Counted from the stretch's first letter, positions 19,974 through 30,865 are shown. The stretch is 64,000 nucleotides of DNA from Saccharomycopsis crataegensis (GCF_037102585.1 NW_027043821.1:62001-126000), one strand, 5' to 3'. The notes: generated from the letters alone by a model not told the origin. Numbers and translations are program-made.

Positions 19974-22274
19974 ATGAAATTCTTCCAATTAAAAAAACAT
20001 AGTGCTCCTCCTGCCACCAGCCAGCTCAGGAATGGCTCTTCTTTGCCCCCAATTGATCAATACACTCCTAGAGGATCATCTATTTTGCCCAGCTATGCAA
20101 TTGAAGAAGATGACTTGGAAGAAGATGACGACGAAACCAGAGCAAATACCATGAGAAATAGCTTTCTAGCACAGAATCAGAATTTCACATTGCGAAACAA
20201 AAACTCTCGGCATTCGTTTACAACCAATTATAATAATTCCAGAGATATCGGTTATAAAAGAGGGACCAATGCCAATGCCAACGCTGCCGCTGCTGCTGCT
20301 TTGAGCAGATCGAATTCTTTGAGAAGCGTATCAGCATCACAGCGACCAAGACCTTCGCAACCACGTTTGAACTCTTTGACAAACCGAGCCTCCAGCAGCC
20401 AGAAAAGAGAGTCTCAAGGAGCCCGAACGCTTTCTTTATCGAGAATTGATGAGCAACCTCTATCTCGAAGCAATTCCCATAGGCATAGAATCAACAATAG
20501 GGATATCAACAACACCCCTCAACCAATCCGAAATCAAGAAAAATACAGTCATTTCACCTCACCACCCAACAAAAAGTTTAATGAAGGGTTGTCTCAACGT
20601 CGATCAAACTCTTTATTGAGTAATACTGGCAGAACCTCTTCCTTTTCTTCGCTACCTCCTATCCTGAATAGAAGGTACTCGATGGCCAGTATGCTTACTA
20701 ATAACTCTTTGGATATGAATGACATAACAATACAATCGACCACAACAAAACGCGGAAATTCTGTTGTTAAACAAACAAAACTCATTGATTCTCAGGGAGT
20801 AACGAGAAGAATTATCACCAAGACAATAAAGAAAATTGGGGCGTATGAGGTTGTCAAGTCTAACATTATCAATCTATCTAATGATGATCCAAACTCCAGC
20901 ATTCTCGAAAATGGCGGGTACTCTGACATTGATGAACTCGGAGACTTGGAGGAGTTAGATGATAATTACGAAGATGTCTTTTTGCCCCAAGATGAGAAAT
21001 TCGTGACAGCCTTAGATTTAAATCGCCATTTTGAGGATTTTGATGACGCATTGGCCCCGGATGATGACGAGCCGCAGTATGCAAACTCTATCAATAGAGA
21101 CACTAGGGTAGACATTGAAAGGGCTTCTAGAGGTGTCACCGGGAATGGGCAGTTGAATGGAGAAGAAAAAACTGAATCTCAAATAAAGGATGTTTCCAAA
21201 GAATTCAAGACTCTCGGAATGAGTGATAAGAATGTTATAAAGAAAAGTGATAATACTACAGTTTCCGCACCACTAACTAAACCCATTAGTCAGCCAACAG
21301 ATAATGAATCCCAGTATTCTGATGCGATGTCTCATACTAGAAGTTCAAGTGATGTTAAGCTTCCTTTTATTGCTTCTAAAACCGACGACATAGAAATATC
21401 ACCTTTTCAATCTCCTTCGAAACAAGGTAGGTCTTCTCAAAACATAACACAAAAGAATAAGTCATCAATTCTCAGACGTTCTCCCAGCGAAGAATTCGAT
21501 ATATTATCAACTAGGAGTATGAGGAGTAATAGAAGCAGGGTGAGTTTCCGAGGAGTGGATATCATTAATGCCGATGATGGCCAAAGGACTGCTTCGCGTC
21601 TGCTGAAAAAGCTCTCCGAAAAAGAAATGTATGACGCCGCTCTTAACGCAGCCACTGCAAAGATTTATGGATCCCCCGACCATGCCAACAGCAAGTCCTC
21701 GTTTGAAAGAAATTTGAACCAAGAAAATCATGTTCGTAGTGATAGACGATACTCCATGAGATCGGAGAACCGATCCAATTATAATCCTCCTAAATTGAGA
21801 AAGAAATTATCAATATCAGATTCCCTAAAGAGTATATCATTAAATTCTAAAAGTGCATTTCAGAGAACAGAGCCAAAACATAAGAAGCCAACAGGTGTTG
21901 TCCCTACATCTCCTCTGGTAAATTCCATCTCAGCAAATAATGGAACATTGAGAAATTCTGAGAAGAAAAAGAAGTTGTCCAGGAAAGAGAAACGGTATCT
22001 CAAAGAGAAAGTTAAATTGGAGAACATGGATTTATCTGCAGAGATCAGAGCAGCCCAAAATAGTTACAATAAAAAGCACAAGGATGATCCATATGTTACG
22101 CCCGAAGCTCTAGATCAGACACAATTGATTAGGGAAGAGACTCCAGAAGCACTAAATAACACAAACATTGAAAATTCTTCATTGGTAGACAGTACTGGTA
22201 ATGATCCTAACAAGGTAGGTGAGCAGGTGAAGAAGAAAAGAAAATTCAACTTATTAAAGCTCAAGTGGAACTGA
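19974..22274 (+). CDS. Basic Ser/Asn-rich low-complexity protein, function unknown
   Basis: I do not recognise this 766-aa protein with certainty. The ATG at 19974 is chosen because upstream in-frame codons have no ATG. The first 270 residues are rich in Ser, Arg and Asn (many RSNS-type motifs and an eight-residue Ala-rich run). A compact block follows at about 260-295 (KLIDSQGVTRRIITKTIKK, ending GAYEVVKSN). Then come an acidic stretch (about 310-370), phospho-site-like serines, and a Lys-rich predicted helical segment near 665-710. The C-terminus is basic (KKKRKFNLLKLKWN). The 'SQG-R-ITKT' block vaguely recalls fungal eisosome proteins of the Seg1 type, but this is a weak guess. It precedes SPC98 on the same strand. 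Confidence 0.7.
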   Translation: MKFFQLKKHSAPPATSQLRNGSSLPPIDQYTPRGSSILPSYAIEEDDLEEDDDETRANTMRNSFLAQNQNFTLRNKNSRHSFTTNYNNSRDIGYKRGTNANANAAAAAALSRSNSLRSVSASQRPRPSQPRLNSLTNRASSSQKRESQGARTLSLSRIDEQPLSRSNSHRHRINNRDINNTPQPIRNQEKYSHFTSPPNKKFNEGLSQRRSNSLLSNTGRTSSFSSLPPILNRRYSMASMLTNNSLDMNDITIQSTTTKRGNSVVKQTKLIDSQGVTRRIITKTIKKIGAYEVVKSNIINLSNDDPNSSILENGGYSDIDELGDLEELDDNYEDVFLPQDEKFVTALDLNRHFEDFDDALAPDDDEPQYANSINRDTRVDIERASRGVTGNGQLNGEEKTESQIKDVSKEFKTLGMSDKNVIKKSDNTTVSAPLTKPISQPTDNESQYSDAMSHTRSSSDVKLPFIASKTDDIEISPFQSPSKQGRSSQNITQKNKSSILRRSPSEEFDILSTRSMRSNRSRVSFRGVDIINADDGQRTASRLLKKLSEKEMYDAALNAATAKIYGSPDHANSKSSFERNLNQENHVRSDRRYSMRSENRSNYNPPKLRKKLSISDSLKSISLNSKSAFQRTEPKHKKPTGVVPTSPLVNSISANNGTLRNSEKKKKLSRKEKRYLKEKVKLENMDLSAEIRAAQNSYNKKHKDDPYVTPEALDQTQLIREETPEALNNTNIENSSLVDSTGNDPNKVGEQVKKKRKFNLLKLKWN

Positions 22275-22630
22275 CTTAAAATATATGTACCACTTAATAT
22301 ATATCTTGTACCATATTTATTGGAGCGATCTCCGGCCAAGCAGACTTTGATAGAGCTCTGTCCCTATTATTTTAAGATTTTTTTTTTTCTTGATTTGTTT
22401 CACTGTCCTAATAATTGTAATATAATTGTCACTTCTTATTATTTAAAATGATTAAGATTGTGAAAATGGGAGATTTATTTAACAGTGAGATAACTGTTTG
22501 ATCATTTCTTCGAGGCCTGCAGCGGTTAGGCGCCACCGGTCTTTGTTTACTTACAAAAACAAAACAAAAAAAGTTTGAGTAAACAGTGCAGGAGACAACA
22601 ACAACAGGGAGAACCATAGATATCTCCAGG
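22275..22630. other. Intergenic upstream of SPC98
   Basis: This short spacer holds a T tract (22378-22389) and CA/A-rich sequence just before SPC98. The SPC98 frame extends upstream to a GTG at 22586, but the first in-frame ATG is 22631. No other gene is seen. Confidence 0.5.
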
Positions 22631-25228
22631 ATGTCCCAGCAGTTGCTTTATGATTCTTTTGTACAAATAGTGGACAGTATTTTGCCATTAGACATTTCGC
22701 CAGACCAACGAACAATTATCTTAGAACAGTTTCTCTCATACATTGACCAGACGACCAATGCTGGAATCAACTATGATCTTCATCTAGTGGTCAGCCAATT
22801 GAAAAGATTATTCACAAGTGATGCTCAATGGAATCTGTTTCAGCAGGCCGTGAAAATATTGCTACGATATAAAAAAGATAATGATGTAGCAAGATATTTA
22901 TCGTTTTTTAACTCCATTAATATCGAGAATATAGATGAGACCCGTGGACAGCGACGGCATTTTATTCTGGCGTCACATACTAGAAGTATGACCACTACAA
23001 ATAATGGGCTTATAAGAAATAATGCTTCTCAAAGCTCGTCTCTCAATAATATCAATGAGTTTGGGGTTAATAACAAAAGGCAAAGATCAAACTTTACTGG
23101 TAGGGCATATGATAGCCAATCAATTAATGATCTTGTTAACGATATCCTCCTTGAATTCCAGCCCGACCATATCAAAGAATCCGAGATGATTCAATTCATT
23201 TTTTATACCTTATTGTCATCAACTTCGGACTTGTTCCCAGTTGATAAAGTTAGCGGGAAGATTGCGATTCCAGAATCTATTGGGAATAGTACAAGTGGAA
23301 TACTACATTTGATATTTGAAGCCAGCGTCTTATTCAAGTACTTGATGACAGCAACCAAGAAAAACCACTACAAATCACAAATCAAGGTGGCATTTTTGAG
23401 TAATGTCCTGGTATATCTACAACAGTATACCCAATTAATCAATGAGTTGTCTGTATCAAATGCCAATGATATGGGGAAGACTTTGACTGACGTTTATCGC
23501 CATTTAGTGGGAGAAATTGACAAATTCAGATTCTTGTATTTCTTAACAGATAAACTCGAAAAAATTCCTGGCAATGAGTTTTTGTCCTTGGTTTTTGGCT
23601 ATTCCAATTTCGGTGATTTATTGATAAAAGAAGTTGCTATGACGCTATTCAAAGTATCTTCTGAACCATATTACAAAGTGTTGGAGAATTGGATAATAAA
23701 TGGAGAGTTATCAGATAGTGATGAGGAATTTTTCATTTACAATGACCTAGAAGAAAAAAGTAATGGGATATCGGCGATTAAATTTGATGATGAGAAGTAT
23801 CCTAAATTTTTATCTGCCAAGATAAAGCATAAAATCTACCAAATCGGAAAAATGATTAAGTTTTTAAGGGATGTTTGCAAAGAATATAATTTCTTAAATG
23901 GATACAATCAGAAATTCAGGTCTTTTTTGTCGAAAAGAGAATTGAGATCATTCAATGAAAATCAATTTTCAATTTTGATAGACTCACAATTCAAAGAATT
24001 ATCAAATTATTCGACTTATTTGTTGTATAATACATACCATTTGGATTATCATATACTCAACCTCAAGAAGTTCTTGTTATTATCTAAAGGCGATTTTATT
24101 TATACCTTAATTGAAAATTCATTAGCTGTTCTTGGTGAGCCATCCCAATCTTTGTCGGTAGTTCAATTATCACAGATTTTATCTAATTCCATTGAAAATT
24201 CTTCGATAAAATCATCCCCAAGAGATATGCTTCTTCGACTCGATGCAAGAATATTGTCTCTCAATTCATCTGCTAATTTGGGTTGGGATGTATTTACGTT
24301 GGATTATAAACTTGATGAAGCTTTGCGGGTGATCATTTATGACAATAATATGGGATTGAGAAATTATTTGAAGTTGTTTAATTTTTTATGGAGGATAAAG
24401 AGGATCAGCTTCATGTTGGATCAGTCGTGGCATGGATCTAATATAATATACAAGAGGAATATTAAAGATTTGAAACACCAACCGCAGAATTTTTGGGTTG
24501 TGAAACTGTTTAATAAAGTGAATATTATTAAGAATGGGTTAATCAAGTTCATTACTAAACTTTTGGGGTACTTAAGTTTTGATATGATTGATGTGGCTTT
24601 CGAGGAGCTTCTTGAGAAGCTCAATAAATCCAAGAATTTATATCTTACCAACTCTGTCAGGGAAAGCTCTATCAAGAACAACAAGCTAGATAGCTACTTG
24701 GTTAAGTTTCGTCAAGTGCTTCTTCCAAATAAAGAATATGTCAACGCGTATAATGATAGTATTGTTGATGATGGCACTCCGATGCCTGATACATTTGAAG
24801 TGGATCATGAAATTTATTCTATTGATGAGTTCATCAACCTTCATTGTCAATACCTTGAGAAAATTGGAAGCCACAAATTGATCGATTCATCACTGAAACG
24901 TTCTGTTGGTTTGTTTTCGGGAAAGTTTTTTGTTCATCAGATTAATGGACTTGTGGGGATCGTTTCTAAGTTTTTGCAAGCTGAGGAAGAGTTCCACAAC
25001 TTGATATTGGAAATTGTTTCTCAATTGAAGCTCGGAGATAACCATGATGACGGTGATGACACAATGGAAAGCTTATATGGTCATAACAGTATTAGTAAAA
25101 TGAAAAAAGTGGTGAAATACATTTCCAGAGAAGTTAACGGTGAATTCATTGAAAAGAAACGGGTATTTGTAAAGGATTTGATAAATGATAGAGAATTACA
25201 GAACTTTGGATTGGACTTGGGAACATGA
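22631..25228 (+). CDS. SPC98: Gamma-tubulin complex component (GCP3 type)
   Basis: Subunit of the gamma-tubulin small complex that nucleates microtubules at the spindle pole body. Length is 865 aa, against 846 in S. cerevisiae. Family-typical blocks are EPYYKVLENWIINGELSDSD followed by EFFIYND (GRIP1) at about 350-380. In the second half, LDARIL, then GWDVFTLDYKLD and KLFNFLWRIKRI (GRIP2), match the Spc98/GCP3 branch better than Spc97. A few CTG codons occur, as expected for a weakly expressed gene, and these should be read as serine if the CUG-Ser assignment holds. It converges on no gene; the next gene follows on the same strand. Confidence 0.9.
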   Translation: MSQQLLYDSFVQIVDSILPLDISPDQRTIILEQFLSYIDQTTNAGINYDLHLVVSQLKRLFTSDAQWNLFQQAVKILLRYKKDNDVARYLSFFNSINIENIDETRGQRRHFILASHTRSMTTTNNGLIRNNASQSSSLNNINEFGVNNKRQRSNFTGRAYDSQSINDLVNDILLEFQPDHIKESEMIQFIFYTLLSSTSDLFPVDKVSGKIAIPESIGNSTSGILHLIFEASVLFKYLMTATKKNHYKSQIKVAFLSNVLVYLQQYTQLINELSVSNANDMGKTLTDVYRHLVGEIDKFRFLYFLTDKLEKIPGNEFLSLVFGYSNFGDLLIKEVAMTLFKVSSEPYYKVLENWIINGELSDSDEEFFIYNDLEEKSNGISAIKFDDEKYPKFLSAKIKHKIYQIGKMIKFLRDVCKEYNFLNGYNQKFRSFLSKRELRSFNENQFSILIDSQFKELSNYSTYLLYNTYHLDYHILNLKKFLLLSKGDFIYTLIENSLAVLGEPSQSLSVVQLSQILSNSIENSSIKSSPRDMLLRLDARILSLNSSANLGWDVFTLDYKLDEALRVIIYDNNMGLRNYLKLFNFLWRIKRISFMLDQSWHGSNIIYKRNIKDLKHQPQNFWVVKLFNKVNIIKNGLIKFITKLLGYLSFDMIDVAFEELLEKLNKSKNLYLTNSVRESSIKNNKLDSYLVKFRQVLLPNKEYVNAYNDSIVDDGTPMPDTFEVDHEIYSIDEFINLHCQYLEKIGSHKLIDSSLKRSVGLFSGKFFVHQINGLVGIVSKFLQAEEEFHNLILEIVSQLKLGDNHDDGDDTMESLYGHNSISKMKKVVKYISREVNGEFIEKKRVFVKDLINDRELQNFGLDLGT

Positions 25229-25622
25229 TGACACAGGATTTAATGATAAATGACGTTTTTTAAGTTTTTACTATTCTGTAATGTTGAAAAATCTTTCTCT
25301 TTATGCAGGAACAGGAAAAAATTTTCTTTTTTTATGTGTACTGCTTGTTGTCCAAGAATGCATGTTATTCTAAAAATACCCAAGCAAAGAGGGTGTGGCG
25401 CCCTGCATATTACGCAATGATATTCCCATGAGTAGAGCAAATCATGAGAAACAAAGTTTCCAGACGTCATTAAGAAAATTATAAATAACTTCCAGTTGGA
25501 GCTCTGAGGTATAAATATTGGACCCCATTCCCAGAAATCATACATTCCCATTTACTCTCCCTTATTGATATCACTAACAACCTTCTACATTACTTTATTT
25601 CCATCAACTCATCATACCAACC
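25229..25622. promoter_or_regulatory. Promoter of the PIR-domain gene
   Basis: The spacer ends in a strong-looking core promoter: TATAAATA at 25510-25517, 105 bp before the ATG, followed by a C/T-rich leader. No gene is seen. Confidence 0.6.
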
Positions 25623-26081
25623 ATGCAATTCTCTATCGCTTCCGCTGCTTTGTCTGCGACCTTCGCTTCATTGGCCATGGCTTTGCCAATCAAAACTGCC
25701 GATGATTCAAATTTCAACCTTATGGTGCTTCGCTCTGGTAGTCCAGTCCATTTTGCTCCAGTCAATTATGATGAAACACACGCTCAAGTGTTCTCCATTG
25801 GCAGGGCTGCTGGGGGATCACCAGCCAACTTGACTTTGCAATCTGATTCTTCTATTGTGGATGAAACCGGCAGAGGAGTGTACATCAACCCTAACACCGG
25901 GGATGTTGGGCTTGTTGGTGAAGGTCAAAAAGCTTCTACTGGTTTCAGTTTCGACGGGTACGAATTCTTGTATCAAGGTAACAGTAGCTTCTTCGCTTGT
26001 CCTTCCGGTGAGGATGTCTACTCATTGACCTTTGATTATTCCTACGAGGGGTGTCTTGGTATCACTTTGTATCACATCTAA
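25623..26081 (+). CDS. Small secreted cell-wall-type protein, PIR C-terminal-like domain
   Basis: 152 aa. A signal peptide is clear (MQFSIASAALSATFASLAMA). The mature part opens with FNLMVLRSGSPVHFAPVN, the start shared by Cwp1-like wall proteins. It ends in a PIR C-terminal-like fold: GFSFDGYEFLYQG, FFACPSGEDVYSL, and a second Cys in EGCLGITLYHI. Only two cysteines are present. There is no PIR internal repeat, Kex2 site, Ser/Thr stalk or GPI tail, so attachment to the wall is not obvious. The protein may be soluble or disulfide-linked. A TATA box and codon bias suggest good expression. The symbol is left blank because several paralogous families share this domain. Confidence 0.8.
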   Translation: MQFSIASAALSATFASLAMALPIKTADDSNFNLMVLRSGSPVHFAPVNYDETHAQVFSIGRAAGGSPANLTLQSDSSIVDETGRGVYINPNTGDVGLVGEGQKASTGFSFDGYEFLYQGNSSFFACPSGEDVYSLTFDYSYEGCLGITLYHI

Positions 26082-26528
26082 AAGCTCTAAAGAAATATTA
26101 GGGAGCTTGGCCTTTAACCACTAGATATCAATTTTTTTTTTTTTTCAATAGCATTTCGTTCTCTTCGGCCTTTTATAATTTTTCATCTTTTATTCCCATC
26201 ACTTGAATGGTTTTGGGTCTTAAGTCTTGGCATTTTTCATGAAATATTTTATCTTCTACCACTTTAATGATACTATCATCCATAATAAATAATATAATAC
26301 AATTTCTTCTAAATATTGATATACCTTGCACTTTCTGTGCTTGCGCTGATCTTGCACTTTCGTCTTATAATTATAAGATCGAAAGATCCATGATTTGGGC
26401 ACCGTAGATATTCACGTGAGTTTTTTTTTTTTTTTTTTCTTCTTTTCTTTTTTTTTTATCACAGAGGTTTTTTGGTATCAGAAAGCTCAATAATATCGGT
26501 CAAATAATAATAATAATAATAATAATAA
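26082..26528. other. Intergenic upstream of TAD2
   Basis: It holds T-rich tracts (26132-26146, 26418-26457), a CACGTG at 26413-26418 (111 bp before the TAD2 ATG) and an ATA-type trinucleotide run (about 26503-26528) that reaches the TAD2 start codon. No gene is seen. Confidence 0.55.
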
Positions 26529-27419
26529 ATGACAAATGAAACCTTAGAAACACATTTCAAGTTCATGCGAATGGCACTTGATCAAGCCGAAGCGGCGCAT
26601 CGTGCAAGAGAAGTTCCTGTCGGGTGCTTGTTTGTCTACAACAACACCGAGGTAGTTTCCACCGGCAGTAATTTGACTAACGATACCCTTTCAGGTATAA
26701 GACATGCTGAGCTCGTGGGGATTGATGAGATATTGGAACGGTTCAACTTGACTTCGTCAGAGAACAAATACGATGCGGAGCGCCAGCACAAGATCTATGA
26801 ACTTTTCTCTAAGATCGATTTATACGTGACAATCGAGCCTTGCGTGATGTGTGGATCAGCATTACGACAAATTGGGATCAACCGAGTATTTTTCGGGGCC
26901 GCAAATGATAGATTCGGGGGAAATGGAAGTATCTTTACCATCAACCATGACGACTTGGGAATAGAGCATGTAAGTGGTAATAATTCGTGCTTTGACAAAA
27001 CTTATGAAAGCTATCCTGATTTCGGAAGAGAAGAGGCGATCATACTATTGAGGAAGTTTTATGTGGGTCAGAATAAGAAGGCCCCGAACCCTCAGACAAA
27101 AGAAGAGGATAGTAGACTACTAAGGTTTGATCAATTCCCGTTGATGAAGTATTCAAAGTATATAACGAAGAAAGAGTTTTTGAAAATGTATGGAGAAAGT
27201 AATGTCCATAGATGGATAAGATCTGAACTGGGTGAAGATCTCACGGAGGCTGAGGGAATGTTTATTGAAAACTGGATTGATCCATTGATGCCTCTCAAGA
27301 AGGAAGTAAAGCTTGAAATGGATGAATGGCAAAGGAAAATCCAAGAAGGAGTTATAAATGAGAATCGTGATCATGACAGGGGAAATGATGTCAAGAGAAT
27401 CAAGATAAGTGGTGATTGA
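26529..27419 (+). CDS. TAD2: tRNA-specific adenosine-34 deaminase catalytic subunit
   Basis: Tad2 pairs with Tad3 to deaminate the wobble adenosine (A34 to inosine) of several tRNAs. The zinc-deaminase signature is complete: HAE (H59, E61) with the glutamate as proton shuttle, and PCVMC with C105 and C108. The N-terminus FMRMALDQAEAAHRAREVPV is typical of the family. At 296 aa it is longer than S. cerevisiae Tad2 (250), the extra being a charged C-terminal tail. The start ATG directly follows an ATA-repeat leader. Confidence 0.93.
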   Translation: MTNETLETHFKFMRMALDQAEAAHRAREVPVGCLFVYNNTEVVSTGSNLTNDTLSGIRHAELVGIDEILERFNLTSSENKYDAERQHKIYELFSKIDLYVTIEPCVMCGSALRQIGINRVFFGAANDRFGGNGSIFTINHDDLGIEHVSGNNSCFDKTYESYPDFGREEAIILLRKFYVGQNKKAPNPQTKEEDSRLLRFDQFPLMKYSKYITKKEFLKMYGESNVHRWIRSELGEDLTEAEGMFIENWIDPLMPLKKEVKLEMDEWQRKIQEGVINENRDHDRGNDVKRIKISGD

Positions 27420-28077
27420 TCTTTAAACTACTTAATTATATTGTATTAGATTTGTCATATATGGATTTTGTTGTATAGAATAGATAGATTACTAAGACTT
27501 TTTCAGGGACAGTTAGATTGTTACTATTTAAAATGAGTAAGACTATGATATGTTAACAGCCACATGCTACAGAGAAAATATTAAGAGAGCATCACATTTA
27601 CAAATGTTATTATTATGTAATGGGAAAACACCATGAATTGTATGAAGAGTTATAATCTTGAGGATTTTCAACAGAAATACACAGCAGACAGTTTCCTGGG
27701 CTTTATAGGGATCGAAACAATAGTGGGAATGATCAAGCAATGCAAGTCAAAATAAAAGCTACACAGTATATACCAAAAGAAATGACCGAAAGATACGATG
27801 GTAAAAGAAACACCCTGAGAGTGGCAGACTGTTGATCCCTCGTTGGTGTGATTAATGTGTGTTGCTACGCATTCTCCGTCCATCCTTGAGCAGTTTGGCG
27901 ACGTTTTCCTCTCACGTCATTTATTGCCATGACCCTCCATCCGGGGCGGCGGGCGGAGGACGGTATATAAGCAATGCTTTGTCAGATGCTTTAATATACT
28001 GGGACAATATAATATATAAAAAATAGAGTATATATATATATAATATCAATTATAATAAATCCCGCCCAATAGACAAC
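27420..28077. promoter_or_regulatory. Upstream region of YAT2
   Basis: This spacer ends in a GC-rich patch (about 27940-27962, containing CCGGGG, a weak Mig1-like core) and the TATA box TATATAAG at 27964-27971, 106 bp before the YAT2 ATG. TA-rich leader sequence follows. No gene is seen. Confidence 0.55.
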
Positions 28078-30309
28078 ATGCCAGAAACCACCTTTCAGTT
28101 CCAAGACGCCCTTTCCAAGCTACCGATCCCTGATTTGCCCTACACCTGTGCCAAATACTTGGAAATCCTCCAGCCGTTGCAGACAGAACGCGAGCACGCC
28201 CAAACACAGATAGCCGTGAAAGACTTTCTTAACAACCCTCTTAGTAAGAAATTAGACCAACAACTACGAGAGTATTCCCGGCGTCGTGCCTCTTATATCG
28301 AGGACTTTTGGTACGAGTCATATCTCAACTACGACTCCCCTGTGGTGCTTAATTTGAATCCGTTCTTCCTCATCGAAGATGACCCAAACCCTATCCGCCC
28401 ATCTCAAGTGAAAAGAGCCGCATCAATCACGATTTCTGCCCTTAGATTTGTTAGAGCCATTCGTCGTAATGAATTAGTCCCAGATAAAATCCGTGGACAA
28501 CCTTTGGATATGTATCAATACACAAAGCTCTTTGGTTCTGCCAGAGTGCCGACCCTCAATGGTTGCGTTATGCAAACAGATTCCGAATCTCGACACTTAG
28601 TAGTGGTATGTCGGTCGCAATTTTACTGGTTCAATGTATTGGATAATAATGATGACTTGTTGCTTGATCAGGAGGCTTTGCTTGCCAATTTCAAAGCCAT
28701 TGTTCGTGACTCTCAGAAATCGGCGGTCACCGACATTGCCAAATCTTCATTTGGCTTATTGACCACCGAGAACCGTCGAGTTTGGGCAAAAATCCGTCAA
28801 AAAATGACCAACAGTATCAATAACGACATTCTCAAAATCATTGACAGTGCCCTCTTTGTTGTATGCCTTGACGACGTGGAAATTGAATCCCAAGAAGAAT
28901 TATCTATTAATTTCTTATGTGGACTCTCCAATATTGAAAATGGGGTACAAATCGGCACTTGCACCAATCGTTGGTATGACAAGCTTCAAATAATTATCAC
29001 CAAAAATTCGAAAGTCGGGATCAATTTTGAACATACTGGGGTTGATGGCCACACGGTATTGCGGTTTGTGTCAGATATTTATACTGATTCCATTCTTTCA
29101 TTTGCTAAATCCATCAATGCCAGCGCTCCTTCTATTTGGAATAACTCTTCCCCGGAAATGAGTTCTACTAATGATCGCTCGAATATAACACCAACAAAAC
29201 TCAATTGGGACTTATCCCCCGATCTTTCTTTGTCGTTACGTTTTGCAGAAACCAGACTCTCTGATCTCATCCAACAAACTGAGTTTGCAGTGCTTGAGTT
29301 CAAAGGTTATGGATCCAACATGATCAAGAAATTTGGATGTTCCCCAGATGCATTTGTGCAAATGAGTTTCCAGGCCACTTATTATGCTCTTTATGGGAAA
29401 GTTGAGTGCACTTATGAACCAGCAATGACGAAAAAATTCTTTCACGGCCGTACTGAAGCTATCAGAACGGTTTCTAATGAATCTAACTTGTATGTTCGAA
29501 AGTTTTTCGAGAACATTCCAGCAATTACAAAGTTAAGCTTACTCAGAGCAGCATGCCAGAAACATAGTGCAAGAACTAAGGACTCGTCTAATGGCCTTGG
29601 AGTGGACCGTCATTTATATGCCTTGTTTTGTATTTGGAAAAAATGGGCTAACTCAAGTGATTCAGAAGAAGAGCTGATCAATGATGACGATTCCGATACC
29701 ACCGTTCACCTGAATCATGAAGATGATGAATTTTCTGCTTATTCCAAAGAATTACCATCGATATTTGCAAATTCCGGCTGGGACAAACTCAATAACTCGG
29801 TGATTTCTACCTCCAATTGTGGAAATCCATCTCTACGTCTTTTTGGTTTTGGCCCGGTTACTCAAAATGGATTTGGGTTGGCATATATCATAAAGGAGGA
29901 ATCAGTTACTATTGTTGCCTGTTCCAAGCATAGACAAACCAGAAGATTTGTGAATACTTTGAATTCCTATTTTGTCGAGGTGAGTAATTTATACAGGGAG
30001 ACTCAGACTCAAGGAGTTATGGTTGACAATATTCCAGAACATCAATTTGATGAAAGAAATAACCGGTTTAAATCTTTACAAAACTCCATTAGCGTGAAGA
30101 AAGACCAGCAAGTAAATAATCCTTCTGCTGGGAATTCTTCTGTCGCCCTCAATTATTTATTAGGCGGATATGGATACTTTGATGTTGGCGAAGATGAAAT
30201 TAAGCTGAGAGATCAAAGTCCAGAACCTCCTTTCAAGACTGAAGGCAAAGAGATTAAAATATTTCGGGCCAAGAAAATCGAGAAGAAGTTAAAATTGGCT
30301 GAATATTGA
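28078..30309 (+). CDS. YAT2: Carnitine acetyltransferase, cytosolic (Yat2 type)
   Basis: Transfers acetyl groups between CoA and carnitine, allowing acetyl units to move between compartments during growth on fatty acids or C2 sources. The choline/carnitine acyltransferase fold is clear: LPIPDLPYT at the N-terminus, FWYESYLNY, and the catalytic histidine H319 in FEHTGVDGHTVLRF. An acidic insert (about 525-560) is typical of the Yat2 branch. There is no peroxisomal SKL-type C-terminus (it ends KLAEY) and no mitochondrial leader, so a cytosolic site is inferred. Length is 743 aa, against 923 for S. cerevisiae Yat2, which has longer extensions. Confidence 0.88.
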   Translation: MPETTFQFQDALSKLPIPDLPYTCAKYLEILQPLQTEREHAQTQIAVKDFLNNPLSKKLDQQLREYSRRRASYIEDFWYESYLNYDSPVVLNLNPFFLIEDDPNPIRPSQVKRAASITISALRFVRAIRRNELVPDKIRGQPLDMYQYTKLFGSARVPTLNGCVMQTDSESRHLVVVCRSQFYWFNVLDNNDDLLLDQEALLANFKAIVRDSQKSAVTDIAKSSFGLLTTENRRVWAKIRQKMTNSINNDILKIIDSALFVVCLDDVEIESQEELSINFLCGLSNIENGVQIGTCTNRWYDKLQIIITKNSKVGINFEHTGVDGHTVLRFVSDIYTDSILSFAKSINASAPSIWNNSSPEMSSTNDRSNITPTKLNWDLSPDLSLSLRFAETRLSDLIQQTEFAVLEFKGYGSNMIKKFGCSPDAFVQMSFQATYYALYGKVECTYEPAMTKKFFHGRTEAIRTVSNESNLYVRKFFENIPAITKLSLLRAACQKHSARTKDSSNGLGVDRHLYALFCIWKKWANSSDSEEELINDDDSDTTVHLNHEDDEFSAYSKELPSIFANSGWDKLNNSVISTSNCGNPSLRLFGFGPVTQNGFGLAYIIKEESVTIVACSKHRQTRRFVNTLNSYFVEVSNLYRETQTQGVMVDNIPEHQFDERNNRFKSLQNSISVKKDQQVNNPSAGNSSVALNYLLGGYGYFDVGEDEIKLRDQSPEPPFKTEGKEIKIFRAKKIEKKLKLAEY

Positions 30310-30865
30310 AGAGCTATGGGTTTCCTGTGAATTTGCATCTGTTCTTTTTTATTCTTCTTTCTCTGTTTTCGTCATTTTTTGCGCATAGTATTTTTTTTTT
30401 TTGTCATGGAATGTTTGTTATTCTTCATTTATTTTCTTATTTAATAGTATATTTTTATCCCCAATGTTTCGATTATTGTCTTGTGTATTTCATCAACAAA
30501 TAGAATCGTAAGCTTTTACAAATTGACAGGGGGTAATGAAGATCATTGATTTTTTTTTTCTTTACGCATTCTTGTTTGAAATTCACATGTGAGCGGTTTC
30601 TACATTCCAAAGATAGTCAACATTTTTAATATTTCGTTTAATCCCACAATAGTTTAACAACAATAATGATGACAGGAGAATGACACAGAGTGCGCATAGC
30701 TTCTGGATTTTTTTTTTTTTTTTTTTGGGGGGAAAATAAAATTTTCAGGATGAGCAGAGGCTCTCATCGTTACCAAGTTGGAAAGAATATAATTCAAAAT
30801 TTGGGAAATATCTATAAATTGCTCGGGTTTCCCTCAATTTACTTTGCTTTCCAATAATATTTCTA
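30310..30865. other. Intergenic, YAT2/MYG1
   Basis: AT-rich 3' UTR of YAT2 and promoter of the MYG1-type gene. It holds T/G homopolymer runs at 30710-30733 and TATAAAT at 30813-30819, 47 bp before the next ATG. No gene is seen. Confidence 0.5.

Noticed and set aside
22586-22630. SPC98 starting at 22586
   Set aside because: That codon is GTG. The first in-frame ATG is 22631.
27938-27962. Cat8-type CSRE in the YAT2 promoter
   Set aside because: The GC-rich patch does not fit the CSRE pattern; only a weak Mig1-like core is present.
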